Source of the DNA: Oscillospiraceae bacterium | GTDB taxonomy: Bacteria > Bacillota > Clostridia > Oscillospirales > Ruminococcaceae | Direction: 5' to 3' | Length of the DNA: 64,000 nt | Assembly (NCBI GenBank): GCA_029007035.1 | Contig: JAQXHC010000035.1 | Location: 1-64,000 of the forward strand | Shown: piece after piece, positions 33,834-42,536 of the stretch | Position numbering within the stretch: the first letter of the stretch is position 1 | Layout of the letters: each line of letters starts with the position of its first letter | Notes under the pieces: model-generated | What the model was told of the DNA's origin: nothing | The model's database searches: none | Seen by the model: the letters and a program-made list of their open reading frames with translations, nothing else | Translations under genes and position numbers: made by a program

Positions 33834-36023
33834 ATGGTTAAGAAAAAAATCAACAAAATAAAATCAGCTGTTCTCAGCGGTATGATGGCGATTACCGCTA
33901 TTGCAGCTCCTGTTTCAAGCTCAGTTGCACCGACTATCACGGCTGACGCCGCAGGAAGTGACAACTACGCTAAACTCCTCCAGTATTCGCTGTATTTCTA
34001 TGACACAAATATGTGCGGTTCTCAGGTAAACGATACCTCTAAGATTACCTGGCGCGGCAACTGTCATACCGGCGACGATGCTGTAGGCGGATTCCATGAT
34101 GCAGGCGACCACGCTATGTTCGGTCTTCCTCAGGGCTACACAGCTTCGACTCTCGGCTGGAGCTATTACGAATTCAAAGACGCATTCAATTCAACCGGTC
34201 AGGGCGGTCACCTCAAAGTAATTACCAATTATTTCTGCGATTTCTTCAAAAAATCCACAAAGCTTGACGGCAGCGGAAACGTTCAGAGTTTCCTCTATCA
34301 GAAAGGCGATGGCAACGAAGATCACTCCTACTGGGGCGCTCCCGAGCTTCAGAGCAACAGCCGCCGTCAGTACTGGACTTCAAACAGCGCAAGCGATATT
34401 GCAGCTGAATATGCTGCCGCTCTTGCCGTAAACTATATTAACTTCGGCAATGCAGAAGACCTCAAATATGCCGAGGCTCTCTACAAATTCTCAACTCAGC
34501 ACAACTTAATTGCGACCGACGGTCCTACCAACTTCTACAACAACTCCTCATGCCGCGATGAACAGGCATGGGCAGCAGGCTGGCTCTATCTTGCAACCAA
34601 GAATGAATCCTACAAAAATGATTGTGCGAGCAAGCAGAATCAGTATCTTGGCTGGGTTCACGGCTGGGAAAACGTTGATCTCGGTGCTGCCTGCGTTTAC
34701 GCTTATATCACAGGCGATTGGAGCAAGGTAAACGGCTGGATCGGTTCACAGACAAACTCAAGCGGCTATTACTTCCTTGACCAGTGGGGAAGCGCACGTT
34801 ATAACTGTTCGCTTCAGTTCACAGCTCTCGTTGCTTCCAAGAATTCCAATGCTGATTATTCAAGCTGGTGCAAGGGTCAGATGAACTATATTCTTGGCGA
34901 TAACCCGAAAAACACCTGCTTCGTAACAGGCTTTGCAAGCAATTCCGCAAAGAATGCTCACCACAGAGCAGCTTCCGGATATCAGGGCTATGAGGGTTCA
35001 GACGGCATGAATGAGTATACTACGACCTATCATCCTACCAAGGGTCATGTTCTTATCGGCGCTCTTGTAGGCGGTCCTTCTGATGCAAGCGGTACATATT
35101 CCGACGTAATGAATGATTATAAATGCAACGAGGTTGCTATTGACTATAATGCCGGTCTTGTCGGCGCAGCGGCAGCTCTCTATTCTGTTTATAAGACAGG
35201 TACTCCCGATACATCTATCGTAGGCGTATCCGATGTTTATAACTCATCCGCAGAAGGTAATCAGCCTCAGCAGCCAACTACAGAGCCTCCGACATCTCCG
35301 CAGCAGCCAACAACATCTCCTCAGCAGCCGACAACAAATCCCCCTTCGGGCAATGCCGGTGAATACGAAATGACAGTCGGCGAAAGCTATAACTATGGCA
35401 GCATGACAGAAAAAATGATCGGCTGGAAATGGGCAGACCTTGGTATTCCGGTCAACGAAAAGGTTCAGAAGGTCGAGGTTACTATTTCAAGCAATAACAA
35501 CATCGGCAAATGGCAGGGCGCTTTTGGTACGTCCACTAAGGTTGCTCCCGATTACTGGGCTCAGAGCAGCGATATGGAGCAGACAATCTCCGGCAACAAG
35601 GGAACGATTACCTGGAATGTCGATTCCGATACAGCCGATATTATCCAGTATCAGTACAATGGCGAGCTTAAATTCGGAGTATGGTGGATCGACTGCCAGC
35701 AGTTCAAGGTTGAATCAGTCAAGGTTTACACTGACGGAACATCAGTTCAGCAGCCAACTACTCAGAAACCCACTCAGCAACCAGACACTGTTCCCACGAC
35801 TCCGATTCCGGCAATCTGGGGCGACGCCGACCTTGACGGTGAGCCTACTATCAACGATGTAGTAATGGTTATGTGCTATGCTTCGGGAAAAAGCACTCAG
35901 CTCAGTGACGAAGCACTTAACAACTGCGATGTTTATAACAGAGGCGACGGCGTAAATGCCAGCGACGCTGTAACAATCCAGAAATACCTTGCTAAACTCA
36001 TCACATCGCTTCCCGAAACCTGA
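33834..36023 (+). CDS. GH9 cellulase with carbohydrate-binding module and dockerin
   Basis: The 729-aa secreted endoglucanase-type enzyme has, in order: signal peptide (about 1-40, ending ADAA), GH9 catalytic domain (about 43-475), Pro/Thr/Gln linker (about 480-505), beta-sandwich module (about 507-640), second PT linker and dockerin (about 660-727). Catalytic features: DAGDHAMFG with the Asp pair, HHRAASG, and the acid Glu in NEVAIDYNAGL. The beta-sandwich resembles modules attached to ruminococcal GH9 enzymes (candidate CBM79 or relative). The dockerin has two calcium loops (DADLDGEPTIND and DVYNRGDGVNASD), so the enzyme should dock on a cohesin. It is monocistronic, with strong terminator downstream. 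Confidence 0.93.
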   Translation: MVKKKINKIKSAVLSGMMAITAIAAPVSSSVAPTITADAAGSDNYAKLLQYSLYFYDTNMCGSQVNDTSKITWRGNCHTGDDAVGGFHDAGDHAMFGLPQGYTASTLGWSYYEFKDAFNSTGQGGHLKVITNYFCDFFKKSTKLDGSGNVQSFLYQKGDGNEDHSYWGAPELQSNSRRQYWTSNSASDIAAEYAAALAVNYINFGNAEDLKYAEALYKFSTQHNLIATDGPTNFYNNSSCRDEQAWAAGWLYLATKNESYKNDCASKQNQYLGWVHGWENVDLGAACVYAYITGDWSKVNGWIGSQTNSSGYYFLDQWGSARYNCSLQFTALVASKNSNADYSSWCKGQMNYILGDNPKNTCFVTGFASNSAKNAHHRAASGYQGYEGSDGMNEYTTTYHPTKGHVLIGALVGGPSDASGTYSDVMNDYKCNEVAIDYNAGLVGAAAALYSVYKTGTPDTSIVGVSDVYNSSAEGNQPQQPTTEPPTSPQQPTTSPQQPTTNPPSGNAGEYEMTVGESYNYGSMTEKMIGWKWADLGIPVNEKVQKVEVTISSNNNIGKWQGAFGTSTKVAPDYWAQSSDMEQTISGNKGTITWNVDSDTADIIQYQYNGELKFGVWWIDCQQFKVESVKVYTDGTSVQQPTTQKPTQQPDTVPTTPIPAIWGDADLDGEPTINDVVMVMCYASGKSTQLSDEALNNCDVYNRGDGVNASDAVTIQKYLAKLITSLPET

Positions 36024-36066
36024 TTAAATAATCCGGAATCTGTCTCCAGGGACAGGTTCACACAGC

Positions 36067-36100
36067 AAAAACGCTTCCGTTTAGCCACGGAAGCGTTTTT
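36067..36100. terminator. Bidirectional terminator between GH9 gene and ger operon
   Basis: Perfect 14-bp stem AAAAACGCTTCCGT/ACGGAAGCGTTTTT with a 6-nt loop, between convergent genes. Confidence 0.93.
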
Positions 36101-36106
36101 ATAATT

Positions 36107-36547
36107 TCAGCATCTGCCAAGCTCGGTAACGATGTCACAGTCGGGCAGAGCGTATTTATCAATTTGCAGGCGGAGAGCATCAATAAGCTGTCCCGCCTGC
36201 GACAAATCCGCATTCTCATCATATATCACAAGACAGGACGGAGGAAATTTCCATTCGTTCAGCAGCATACACAGCGTATCTGTTTTATTGCAGCTGCCAA
36301 GCACAGCAAGCTCCGCATGACCGGTGAAAATCTCTTTTCCAAGCTGTATTTCAGCGCTTCTCAGTGCTTCATCGGGAGTTTCTCCCTCCGCCTCGCAAAT
36401 ATCGCCGCTCTCGCCGAAAAATGTAAATTCATATTTGCTTCCGTCTATTTTGACCGCGCGGAGATACTGTCTCTCCTGAACATTGACCGGCGAACAGCCG
36501 CTCAGTAAAGCAAATGACAGTACAGCAGGTATAATCAGCCTGTTCAT
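36107..36547 (-). CDS. Truncated Ger(x)C-like germination lipoprotein
   Basis: The 146-aa protein has a signal segment with lipobox LLSGC (Cys 18), then a short domain including VQERQYLRAVKIDG and a glutamate-rich GESGDICEAEGETPDEAL. Place and lipobox match the C subunit of gerA-type germinant receptors, but that family is usually about 350-400 aa; only an N-terminal portion is present. The ATG overlaps the gerAB stop (ATGA) with GGAGG upstream, so it is still translated. It may be a shortened functional subunit or a decayed gene. A strong terminator follows within 40 nt, so no hidden remainder lies downstream. Confidence 0.6.
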   Translation of the reverse strand: MNRLIIPAVLSFALLSGCSPVNVQERQYLRAVKIDGSKYEFTFFGESGDICEAEGETPDEALRSAEIQLGKEIFTGHAELAVLGSCNKTDTLCMLLNEWKFPPSCLVIYDENADLSQAGQLIDALRLQIDKYALPDCDIVTELGRC

Positions 36548-37557
36548 CTGCTCCGCCTCCTTCCGGTTAAATTCATTATAAGCGGCACTATGAACAGCAC
36601 GAATACAACTGCCGCCGCAATTGCGATATTATACATATCCGGCACGACTAATGCAGAAACAAGTATCATCAGCGTCACGCAGACGATTCCTCGGAATTTA
36701 TCGAATGACGGTATGATTCCATGTATCAGCTCCGCAGCAGCTGCAGTCTGGACTGACACGGAAAACACTGCAAGCACCGCCATCATCATCAGAAAAAGAG
36801 AGTCGATTCTCTGAGACGCAAAGGGCTGTGAAATCTCCGCAGCCGCAGCAACCGGAAAGTCCGTAAACCTCATTATTCCTCCTGCCGAAGCCGCTGTTGT
36901 CAGAATAATTGCCGTCCACACTACTGCTCTCGCCCCGAGATAGCCGTATGCGGATTTCAGAGGATTACCCTCGTAATGGCTGAGCAGAACCACGAATGTC
37001 CCCATTCCGCCGCTAAGAGATATACCGCGGATAATCTCGCTGAAAATGCCCTCGGATAAGGATTTTCCCAGATTTTCAGCGCTCATTACAGGCAGCGCCC
37101 CGATAATAATTACCGTTATGCTGACAGCCCCGAGAGCCGCCGCTATTATTGCCGCCCGCGAAAGAATCCGGAATCCCCCTGACGACGCATATATGCACAC
37201 TATAGCGATCAGTCCCGATATCAGCAGCTTTTCAGGTATAAACGGCAAATAATTAGTCGGCACGGAGAGAATGTCCGATACACTGCGAAGCATACCAAAC
37301 AAAATTCCGCCCCACAATATTATATACGCAAAGTATATAATTTGTACAACCTTTGCACTCCCTCCGACAGTTATTTTACCTTTGCTCAGCTTTGTCACCG
37401 GAATTGCAAGAACAAGCTGAATCATCGTTGCTATAAGAAATGCTGCGGCTGTAACCATGCTGACGCCTTTCCTGAGACTAAGTACCGCAAAGGTATCGGG
37501 TATCAGCAGCAGTGCAGCGAACTGACTTGCCGAGATGTTACTCATGGTATTCTTCAA
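36544..37557 (-). CDS. Spore germination permease, GerAB family
   Basis: The 337-aa membrane protein has about 10 helices and belongs to the amino-acid-permease superfamily. In germinant receptors this subunit binds the germinant. N-terminal ISASQFAALLLIPDTF and helix-rich organisation fit GerAB/YndE. The start is TTG 37557, 8 nt from GGAGG; the later ATG (37545) is too far from it. The start overlaps the gerAA stop by 20 nt. It is slightly shorter than the usual about 360 aa, but no domain is clearly missing. Confidence 0.82.
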   Translation of the reverse strand: MKNTMSNISASQFAALLLIPDTFAVLSLRKGVSMVTAAAFLIATMIQLVLAIPVTKLSKGKITVGGSAKVVQIIYFAYIILWGGILFGMLRSVSDILSVPTNYLPFIPEKLLISGLIAIVCIYASSGGFRILSRAAIIAAALGAVSITVIIIGALPVMSAENLGKSLSEGIFSEIIRGISLSGGMGTFVVLLSHYEGNPLKSAYGYLGARAVVWTAIILTTAASAGGIMRFTDFPVAAAAEISQPFASQRIDSLFLMMMAVLAVFSVSVQTAAAAELIHGIIPSFDKFRGIVCVTLMILVSALVVPDMYNIAIAAAVVFVLFIVPLIMNLTGRRRSR

Positions 37558-38992
37558 CGGTGAATCCTCCGTTCTGCATAGTTCTTATGCCCGTACGAAC
37601 TGCCGTATCTCTCAGACCCTTTGTCCGGAACGGAGAAAGAGGAGCAGTATAGGGAAATCCGTAGTTTTCAGTAGAGCAGATATTCACAATCACTGCACAG
37701 GAAACAAGAGCTGTCCCGAAAAGTCCGAACAGACTGCCTGCAATCAGATATACAAATCGTAATACCGTCATTGGCGCATTAAGCTCCGGAACAACAAAGC
37801 CGCTTATTATTGCAAGAGCGGTAACAGTAAGGAGCGGAGTGCTGATAAGTCCCGAGCTTACCGCCGCATCGCCTATAATAAGTCCCGAGACTATGCTCAC
37901 AGCGCCACCCACAGGCTTCGGCAGTCGTATTCCCGCCTCGCGGATAACCTCGTACATCAGCAGAACACCCAGCGTTTCAGAAAAAATCGACAGCGGTGCG
38001 TTCTTTTCCGACTCCACAAGAATCATAAGCAGAGTGCTGTTGAGAAGTTCCGGATGATACATGACGATCGCAGCGTAAACAGCCGGAAGCATCACGGAAA
38101 TTACAAATGCCGCATACTTGATCCAGCGTATAAATGTCGAATAGTAAGGTTTGAACGCATAGTCATCGAGTGTCTGGAAGCTCTCGCAGAACAGCCGCGG
38201 AATTACTACGGCATATGGCACACCGTCAATCAGGATCGCAACGCGTCCCTCAATAAGCTTCGAGCAAAGCACATCCGGACGTTCGGTCGTTCCGGTTGAG
38301 CTGAAAAGCTCGAAGCTGCGCCGCTCCGTAAAAGGGCGGATATAGCCTGTAGTGAGTATCGCCTCAAGCTCAATATCATTAAGAGACTTCTTGATGTCAC
38401 GAATCAGCCTTTCAGGAACACGGTCCTGCATATAGCACAGACACATATCGGTATGACTTTTTGTTCCCTTGATGAACAGCTCCATTACGAGCATCGGACT
38501 TTTAAGCCGGCGGCGTATGAGACTCATGTTGGTCCGGACTACCTCAACAAACCCCTCGTGAGCTCCCATAATATTCGCCTCGCCCGACGGCTCATCGATG
38601 CCTCGCGTGGCATAGCCCTGTACACCGAATGCCAGGGCTTTGCTGATTCCTTCGGCGATAAGCAGAGCAAATCCCGAGTTCAGCAGTCGGAAAAGCGTTC
38701 CGTAGTTTACCGCTTCGGTGCGGTCAACAGACAGAAGCAAATTTGTATCGATATGTCTGAAAAGTTCGGCGGCGTCCTTTTTCGGCTCGATTCCTGTCAC
38801 CGGAATAAGGATAAGCTCGGTTATCGTCGAGGTCGAGAGCATTCCTTCACAGCAAAGCAGGGCGCATCTGATTCCGCCTGTCTCGAATTCATTTATCAGC
38901 AAGTCCGATGAACCGCCCGAAATGGTCTTGATTCGTTTTATGTTGTCTTTAAGGCTGGAGTTTATCGGCTCGGCAGCGTATTTTTCGGTCAT
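37538..38992 (-). CDS. Spore germination protein, GerAA family
   Basis: The 484-aa protein has a soluble N-terminal region (about 1-275) with ATRGIDEPSGEANIMGAHEGFVE and RTNMSLIRRR, the hallmark of the GerA family, then LIEGRVAILIDGVPYAVVIP, and five to six membrane helices in the C-terminal 200 residues. It is subunit A of a germinant receptor channel in the spore inner membrane. Start ATG 38992 has AGAGGTGAT upstream; the track's extra 32 residues (from 39088) are unsupported. It is first in gerAA-gerAB-gerC'. Presence means the lineage makes spores or did so recently. Confidence 0.92.
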   Translation of the reverse strand: MTEKYAAEPINSSLKDNIKRIKTISGGSSDLLINEFETGGIRCALLCCEGMLSTSTITELILIPVTGIEPKKDAAELFRHIDTNLLLSVDRTEAVNYGTLFRLLNSGFALLIAEGISKALAFGVQGYATRGIDEPSGEANIMGAHEGFVEVVRTNMSLIRRRLKSPMLVMELFIKGTKSHTDMCLCYMQDRVPERLIRDIKKSLNDIELEAILTTGYIRPFTERRSFELFSSTGTTERPDVLCSKLIEGRVAILIDGVPYAVVIPRLFCESFQTLDDYAFKPYYSTFIRWIKYAAFVISVMLPAVYAAIVMYHPELLNSTLLMILVESEKNAPLSIFSETLGVLLMYEVIREAGIRLPKPVGGAVSIVSGLIIGDAAVSSGLISTPLLTVTALAIISGFVVPELNAPMTVLRFVYLIAGSLFGLFGTALVSCAVIVNICSTENYGFPYTAPLSPFRTKGLRDTAVRTGIRTMQNGGFTVEEYHE

Positions 38993-39117
38993 ATATATCA
39001 CCTCTGATGCTATTATATGACGGATTTTACCTAATATACTTTCGGGATTCATACAGCTGCCTTGTGCTCTGCGCCTTATTGTAACCACATACAGCGTGAT
39101 TTTTGTGCAATCTGCCT

Positions 39118-39147
39118 ATGACATTTCTTGCCGTAATATGCTATAAT
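39118..39147 (+). promoter_or_regulatory. Promoter of CarD-like gene
   Basis: ATGACA (39118-39123), 18-nt spacer, TATAAT (39142-39147), 31 nt before the chosen start. Confidence 0.55.
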
Positions 39148-39177
39148 TATATCAGAAATAATTATGGAAGCATGAAA

Positions 39178-39678
39178 ATGTACAATGTAAATGACGAGGT
39201 AATGTACTCACCGTACGGTATATGTATAATTTTGGAAATTGCTGTCCGCGATTTCAGCGGTGAACCGATGGAGTATTATATTCTCCGTCCTGTCGGCGAC
39301 AGCAAAAACACTTTTTATGTGCCAACGCAGAACGAAAACCTTACTTCACAAATGCGTCCTGTGCTTACACGTGAGGAAATCAACGAGCTTATAAGCGTTA
39401 TGCCGGACGACAATGAGATTTACATAGATGATTCCAACCGCCGCAGAGACGAATATCAGCGCATTCTCCGTGACGGTGACAGACACGAGCTGGTGCGGCT
39501 GATCAAGACGCTGTATCTCCGCCGTCAGGATAGAAAGGAACAGCGCAAAAAGCTGCTTTCCGCAGAGGAGCATACTCTCAGAAATGCCGAAAACCTGCTT
39601 TACGACGAGTTTGCTTACGTTCTCGGAATTCCGCGCGAACAGGTGATTACATATATCAGGGAACATATTTCCGCCTGA
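39178..39678 (+). CDS. CarD-like transcription regulator
   Basis: The gene encodes 166 aa. The N-terminal domain (about 1-60; VNDEVMYSPYGICIILEI and EYYILRP) is the Tudor-like RNA-polymerase-interacting fold of CarD/CdnL, which binds the beta subunit and stabilises open complexes. The C-terminal part is helical and basic (LVRLIKTLYLRRQDRKEQRKK, then SAEEHTLRNAENLLYDEFAYVLGI), typical of the DNA-contacting region. I chose ATG 39178, 7 nt from GGAAG. It is divergent from the ger operon and monocistronic. It is likely a global modulator of rRNA or stress promoters, not a sequence-specific factor. Confidence 0.85.
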   Translation: MYNVNDEVMYSPYGICIILEIAVRDFSGEPMEYYILRPVGDSKNTFYVPTQNENLTSQMRPVLTREEINELISVMPDDNEIYIDDSNRRRDEYQRILRDGDRHELVRLIKTLYLRRQDRKEQRKKLLSAEEHTLRNAENLLYDEFAYVLGIPREQVITYIREHISA

Positions 39679-39736
39679 TTTTTATTGGCTGCTCCCCTTT
39701 TGTGCTAATACGAAGCGATAACACGAAATATTGAAC

Positions 39737-39771
39737 AGACCCGGGTGAACACAATTCGCCCGGGTCTTTTT
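39737..39771 (+). terminator. Terminator of CarD-like gene
   Basis: AGACCCGGG pairs with CCCGGGTCT, followed by a T5 run. Confidence 0.93.
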
Positions 39772-39780
39772 ATGTTATGC

Positions 39781-39811
39781 AAAAAAATCGGACGGCATAA
39801 AACCGTCCGAT
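39781..39811 (-). terminator. Terminator of secD-secF
   Basis: ATCGGACGG pairs with CCGTCCGAT. On the minus strand it is followed by T7. It lies about 80 nt after the secF stop; the two terminators here are separate and face each other. Confidence 0.92.
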
Positions 39812-39892
39812 AATTGTTTTGAAAATACAGTATTGTTATTTTCGTTCAGAACCGCCGTCAGATATAAGGCGTCTGAACTATACTTTGCTGCT

Positions 39893-40873
39893 TTATTCAG
39901 ACTTTTCCTTTTTGCCGGATTTCTTTGAAGTACGCTTTTCCTCCCATGCAGCCCATGTAACGGGAGCAACAAAGAGCGATGAATAAGTACCTGATACAAG
40001 ACCGAACATAAGCGGTACAGAGAAGCTGAGCAGTGAATCGTAACCCGAAATGAGAACTACAATCGTAATTGAAAGCATTGCGCCGATCGTTGTAACCGAA
40101 GTTCTGATTGAACGTGTAAGCGACTGCGAACAGCCTGCATTTACAAGCTGTGAGATCGAAGCCTTTGGAGTGAGCTTTTTGTTCTCACGGATTCTGTCGT
40201 AGATAACGATAGTGTTATTGATTGAATAGCCGAGAATCGTAAGGATTACGGCAACTGTATTGGAACTGAACTCAAATCCGAAGATTATTGTCGCGGCAAA
40301 CGCAACCAGAAGGTCGTTGAGCAGCGCGAGAACCGAGCAGAGACCTGCGGTCCAGCCGCCGATTTTTCTGAATCTGATTGCGATATAAAGAATAATCAGC
40401 ACAGCTGCAAAAATTACGGCTACAATACATTTCAGGAAAAATTCAGTACCTGTTGTCGGACTTACGTCGTTGGAGTCATAAAGTGTAAGGTCGTTATCGG
40501 GGAATTTTTCCTGAAGCTTATCGGTAAGGTCAGTCTGTCTCTCAACGGTAAGTCCATTCTCTGAGGTAAATGAAATTGTAAGCTCCTTAGCATCGGAATC
40601 AAGACTTTCGCCCGTTCTTATCGTGATGCTGTCGGTGATGATTTCGCCTGCCGCAGCCTTAACCGCGTTGGTATCGATGTCGCCTGTGTACTGGTAGGTT
40701 ATCATCGTACCGCCTCTGAACTCAATAGCCACGCTGATTCCGCGCACGAGACAGCCGATAAGCGTAACAGCGACAATTGCAGCAGTAATAATAAATATCA
40801 TCATCTTCTTTGAGCAGAAGTTATATATCTTCTTTGCCGGAGCTGTATTTGCAGAATTATTGTTCTTACTCAT
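39893..40873 (-). CDS. secF: Protein translocase subunit SecF
   Basis: The 326-aa membrane subunit works with SecD to use the proton or sodium gradient to finish protein export. It has six helices: an N-terminal one (about 25-43), a large extracytoplasmic loop (about 50-150, IEFRGGTMITYQY) and five C-terminal ones with ILTILGYSINNTIVIYDRIREN and the TSVTTIGAMLSI segment of the RND fold. The ATG overlaps the secD stop by 4 nt. The C-terminal Lys-rich tail is cytoplasmic. Confidence 0.95.
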   Translation of the reverse strand: MSKNNNSANTAPAKKIYNFCSKKMMIFIITAAIVAVTLIGCLVRGISVAIEFRGGTMITYQYTGDIDTNAVKAAAGEIITDSITIRTGESLDSDAKELTISFTSENGLTVERQTDLTDKLQEKFPDNDLTLYDSNDVSPTTGTEFFLKCIVAVIFAAVLIILYIAIRFRKIGGWTAGLCSVLALLNDLLVAFAATIIFGFEFSSNTVAVILTILGYSINNTIVIYDRIRENKKLTPKASISQLVNAGCSQSLTRSIRTSVTTIGAMLSITIVVLISGYDSLLSFSVPLMFGLVSGTYSSLFVAPVTWAAWEEKRTSKKSGKKEKSE

Positions 40874-42282
40874 TTCACGTCACCTCCGAAAAGCTTTCTG
40901 TTTTTGAAGCACTTGAACTTAGAAAGTGAAGTTACCATAAGTCTTGCGGCGAACACACCCATGACGAAGTTGAAGATAACGCCGGCGAGGAGAGTATATC
41001 CGAACGAATATACAACGCCCTCGGCAGTTGCGCCGAATGCCGCAAATATAGTGCTGTTGAGTATCTTTGAGAAGAAGCTTGTCGGAACGCCGAAAGCTCC
41101 CATAAGTACAATAGCAACGATAACGTTTGTGATGTTGCCGTCGAGGATAGCAGAGAACGCTTTCTTATATGCAACGTTGATACCCGATTCAAGGGACTTT
41201 CCGCTGCGAAGCTCCTCTTTCAGACGCTCGCCTGTTATGATATTTGCATCAACTCCCATACCGACCGCAAGGATAATTCCGGCGATACCGGGAATTGTGA
41301 GAGTCGAGCTGTCCATGAAGCCGAACCAGCCGGAAACGGCTGCGATACTTCCTGCGATCTGACCGATAATAGCAATAACGGCAACCATACCAGGAAGTTT
41401 GTAGAGGACGATCATGTAAATTGCAATTGCAGCAAGTGCAATAGCACCTGCAAGAAGAATTGCATTGAGCGAGCCTTCACCCATTGTAGGTGAAATGGTC
41501 TTGAAGCTCTTGGTTTCTATCTTGAGGGGAAGCGCACCTGAATTGATCTTGTCCGCAAGATCCTGAGCATCGCTCATGGTCTCAAAGCTTCCTGAGATAT
41601 AAGCCTCTCCGTCTGTAATAGCGTTATTTACGGTCGGAGCAGATATCATGATATTATCCATCCAGATTGAAATAGGCGTTGAAGAACCTTTAAGCTCTGT
41701 AGTAGCCGCTGCGAATGCAGATTTTCCGCTATCGTTAAGAATCAGCTTTACCATATATTCGTATTGACCCTCGTCGTTTGGCATATTTACAGCCTGAGCC
41801 GACTGCACGTCCGCACCGCTGATTACGATTTCACCTGTAGGAACGGTTTCTTCATTCTCATCGGTTTCGGAAGCTGTGCCTTTTCTGAATGTAAGCTCGG
41901 CAGTCTCGCCAAGCTCTTTAACAGCGGTCTCGGGGTCGAAATCAGTTTCACCTGCCTGCCACGGGAATCGCACGATAATTCTGTCGCTGTCCTCGTCGCT
42001 GTAGACCTCACTGTCGTTAATGCCCTTGTTAACAAGTCTTGTTTTGATAGTTGCCGTAGCTGCATCGAGCTGTTCCTTTGTTGCGTCCACGTCATTCGCA
42101 GGACCGAAAGTTACATCGACGCCGCCCTGAATATCAATGCCGAGACGGATATCGTCAACGCCGTTGATAAGCGGCTTGCAGTTATCGCCGAACTGGTAGT
42201 CGAGACCAAGGACCGACGATACGGAAAACAGCAATATCAGGACAAGGACAATGAAGAATGTGGATTTTTTAGCCTTTTTCAC
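40870..42282 (-). CDS. secD: Protein translocase subunit SecD
   Basis: The 470-aa membrane subunit has an N-terminal helix (about 8-26), a P1 region (about 40-250; DDIRLGIDIQGGVDVTFGP and the degenerate repeats) and five C-terminal helices with IPGIAGIILAVGMGVDANIITGERLKEELR, the conserved RND core whose Asp takes part in proton movement. The start is GTG 42282, 7 nt from AGGAGG; the 25 extra residues of the track have no ribosome binding site. The GTG start precedes a typical VKKAKKSTFF signal-anchor. It is first in the secD-secF operon with a TTGACT-17-TATAAT promoter. Confidence 0.95.
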   Translation of the reverse strand: MKKAKKSTFFIVLVLILLFSVSSVLGLDYQFGDNCKPLINGVDDIRLGIDIQGGVDVTFGPANDVDATKEQLDAATATIKTRLVNKGINDSEVYSDEDSDRIIVRFPWQAGETDFDPETAVKELGETAELTFRKGTASETDENEETVPTGEIVISGADVQSAQAVNMPNDEGQYEYMVKLILNDSGKSAFAAATTELKGSSTPISIWMDNIMISAPTVNNAITDGEAYISGSFETMSDAQDLADKINSGALPLKIETKSFKTISPTMGEGSLNAILLAGAIALAAIAIYMIVLYKLPGMVAVIAIIGQIAGSIAAVSGWFGFMDSSTLTIPGIAGIILAVGMGVDANIITGERLKEELRSGKSLESGINVAYKKAFSAILDGNITNVIVAIVLMGAFGVPTSFFSKILNSTIFAAFGATAEGVVYSFGYTLLAGVIFNFVMGVFAARLMVTSLSKFKCFKNRKLFGGDVK

Positions 42283-42328
42283 GTTCAAGCCTCCTAATGA
42301 TTTTAGTGTCACACTGACAATTATATTT

Positions 42329-42357
42329 ATTATATTACAATCTTGCAAAAAAGTCAA
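42329..42357 (-). promoter_or_regulatory. Promoter of secD-secF
   Basis: TTGACT (42357-42352), 17-nt spacer, TATAAT (42334-42329) on the minus strand. Confidence 0.75.
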
Positions 42358-42475
42358 GCAGTATACAGAGAAAATACAAAAATTTTTTGTATATAAGGCG
42401 GTTATTGTGTGTGTTGTACTGTGCCGGCTGTGTTTAAAACCGTTCTTTCAGTACCGCCGCAGCTCTGCAATTATC

Positions 42476-42504
42476 TTGACATACACGAATTTATGCGATA
42501 TAAT
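42476..42504 (+). promoter_or_regulatory. Consensus promoter of zinc-ribbon/HAD-like genes
   Basis: TTGACA (42476-42481), exactly 17 nt, TATAAT (42499-42504): a perfect sigma-A promoter 33 nt before the start codon. Confidence 0.88.
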
Positions 42505-42536
42505 ATAGTTACACTATTATATTGGAGGAATTTTTC

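Noticed and set aside
35260-35345. Short direct repeats that could suggest a CRISPR or satellite
   Set aside because: They encode the Pro/Thr/Gln linker of the GH9 enzyme; in-frame and protein-level.
24184-36023. Full cellulosome gene cluster
   Set aside because: Only one dockerin enzyme and one cohesin-like domain are present; no scaffoldin with repeated cohesins or sortase signal is visible.
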